6,526 bases of DNA, taken from the NCBI RefSeq assembly GCF_938045595.1, contig NZ_CALIBB010000320.1:1-6526 (forward strand). The letters are read 5' to 3'. Each line of letters begins with the position of its first letter. The stretch's first letter is position 1. This document shows, one piece after another, positions 5,802-6,526 of this stretch. The notes beneath the pieces are model-generated. The model did no database searches, was not told where the DNA came from, and was given only the letters and a program-made list of their open reading frames with translations. The stretch is from an uncultured Campylobacter sp. Lineage in GTDB: Bacteria; Campylobacterota; Campylobacteria; Campylobacterales; Campylobacteraceae. The position numbers were made by a program, and so were the translations under genes.

Positions 5802-5990
5802 GCTGTAAGGGTAAAATTCAACGCCGCTGTATCAAAGCAAAGTAAAATTTTAATTGCGCTTGTCAGGCATGGTTAAAATCCGCGCAGAAGCGGTAAGCGG
5901 GGCAGAATTTATCTCAGCGGCAACGTGACTAAATAAAATTCTATAAATCCACGAAGCGGGCGGTATCCCAGCAGAAACGGCATTGTCCTA

Positions 5991-6049
5991 GCCAAGCTTC
6001 TTGCGTAAGCAGCGGGCGCGTCAAAGATAAAATTTTTCACGAAGACGGC
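5991..6049. repeat. Copy A of a 58-59-base dispersed repeat
   Basis: This block and 6268-6325 align almost end to end with one gap: both start GC(C/A)AAG, have AAGC(A/G)GCG in the middle, share AGATAAAATT, and end in an A-rich word plus GGC. Read on the minus strand both give related peptides (FVKNFIFDAPAAY here, FAKNFICSTLAAF in the other), which reflects the shared DNA rather than a proven protein. Confidence 0.5.
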
Positions 6050-6203
6050 AAAGTACAGCAGTATGCCGCTAGAGTCACCTGACGAAGATGAAATTCTACG
6101 CAAAGAGAGCGAGATGAATTTTGCGCAAAGACCGCGCTATTTGCTGAAATTCGCGCAAAAGCAGTATTCTTTTAAAAAATTCCTAGTAGCGGTAGCGTTC
6201 GTC

Positions 6204-6225
6204 GGCGAAGCTCGCCTTTGAGGCG
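6204..6225. repeat. Two overlapping, mutually exclusive small hairpins
   Basis: GGCGA (6204-6208) can pair with TCGCC (6212-6216), and CGCCT (6213-6217) can pair with AGGCG (6221-6225); each has a three-base loop and both need CGCC at 6213-6216. Such competing stems resemble attenuators, but no leader gene or downstream gene is in reach on either strand, so chance pairing in a G/C-rich word is equally likely. Confidence 0.3.
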
Positions 6226-6267
6226 GTGGCGTTTTGCTAAGGCTTTTTGCGAAATCGACGTTGCATA

Positions 6268-6325
6268 GCAAAGTAATTGTAAAAGCGGCGAGCGTGCTGC
6301 AGATAAAATTCTTAGCAAAAGCGGC
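6268..6325. repeat. Copy B of a 58-59-base dispersed repeat
   Basis: Partner of the block at 5991-6049, with a one-base deletion near its left end and the sequence CAGATAAAATTC at the centre. The copies are in direct orientation, about 277 bases apart. Confidence 0.5.
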
Positions 6326-6467
6326 GCAGAGCGAAATTCTTACGCAATACACACGGCAAAGATAAAATTCGCCAAGCAACTACGAGCGAAAACCCCAGTA
6401 AATTCGGCGAAACTTGGTAGAACGAAGAATTTTTATCAAATCTACGCAGCTTTGCCAAATTCTTAAA

Positions 6468-6524
6468 TTAGCCAAAATTTTCTATCAGATCGCTAAAAAT
6501 TTTAGCTAAATTTTCGACGTCGCT
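6468..6524 (-). CDS. C-terminal end of an unidentified gene entering from the right
   Basis: The minus strand from the right edge stays open for 18 codons and ends at TAA (6470-6468), giving SDVENLAKIFSDLIENFG. This is an amphipathic helix with ordinary amino-acid use, unlike the cysteine-, phenylalanine- and tyrosine-rich peptides from the neighbouring repeat tract, so it reads as the end of a real protein. It is too short to assign a family, and one other minus-strand frame is also open at the edge for a few codons. No clear terminator follows the stop. Confidence 0.4.
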   Translation of the reverse strand, partial: SDVENLAKIFSDLIENFG

Positions 6525-6526
6525 AA

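Larger units (their letters stand above)
5411..6467. repeat. About 1.06 kb without a credible gene, filled with degenerate AAATT-centred repeats
   Basis: No frame here looks like a gene: the longest open stretches (minus strand 5481-5777, 5909-6103, 6137-6379) have no good ribosome site or recognisable motif. The tract instead repeats short words such as GATAAAATTC, GAAATTCTACGC and GCGCAAAG, alternating with G/C-rich words such as GCGGC. The AAATT core recurs roughly every 25-40 bases. Clear successive units are at 6087-6105, 6112-6130 and 6141-6160, and again at 6300, 6329 and 6359. It may be a decayed sequence, a repeat-rich spacer, or a structured non-coding region; the sequence does not decide. 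No tRNA, rRNA or insertion sequence was recognised in it. Confidence 0.6.

Noticed and set aside
5909..6103. 64-residue minus-strand open frame
   Set aside because: Its peptide resembles that from 6137-6379 only because both cover copies of the same DNA repeat; no start signal or family motif.
6137..6379. 80-residue minus-strand open frame
   Set aside because: Same reasons: repeat-derived composition, no ribosome site, no recognisable motif.
5411..6467. CRISPR array suggested by short repeats at 25-32-base spacing
   Set aside because: The repeats are degenerate, only their short cores are similar, the spacing varies, and the sequence between cores is itself repetitive rather than unique; no cas gene is seen.

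Overview
The window looks like a chromosomal segment of an epsilonproteobacterium, most likely a Campylobacter of the moderate-GC oral group (C. gracilis, C. showae or C. rectus type). The reasons are TATAAT-type promoters without clear -35 boxes, AAGGA ribosome sites, AAATTT-rich spacers and the kinds of protein present. Species is an inference; no marker here fixes it.

Left part (1-786): a tyrosine integrase gene on the minus strand, cut by the window edge, lies immediately downstream of a complete tRNA-Lys(CTT) gene on the same strand. This is the usual junction of an integrated phage or genomic island: tRNA 3' end, a short non-coding attachment region, then int. The element itself would extend leftwards out of the window. 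The attachment region holds a tRNA terminator hairpin, three helically spaced TTTGAAA boxes, a long imperfect inverted repeat and a good int promoter. Base composition is visibly more AT-rich here than in the genes to the right.

Middle part (1008-5410): ordinary chromosomal genes. A secreted SYLF-domain lipid-binding protein (minus strand) ends at a clear terminator. It is divergent from a two-gene plus-strand unit: an M23 zinc peptidase with all catalytic residues, and, one base after its stop, a 641-residue protein. That protein has a conserved-looking N-terminal domain, about 400 residues of low-complexity repetitive sequence, and a C-terminal domain I read as a degenerate RusA-like fold. 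A hairpin terminator separates this pair from an intact ogt (O6-alkylguanine-DNA alkyltransferase).

Right part (5411-6526): about 1.06 kb with no credible gene, built from degenerate AAATT-centred units spaced roughly 25-32 bp apart. The same short words fill the low-complexity part of the 641-residue protein. At the far right edge the last codons of a minus-strand gene seem to enter the window.

The two things most worth following are the candidate degenerate RusA domain on a long disordered linker, and the shared repeat vocabulary between that linker and the non-coding tract.
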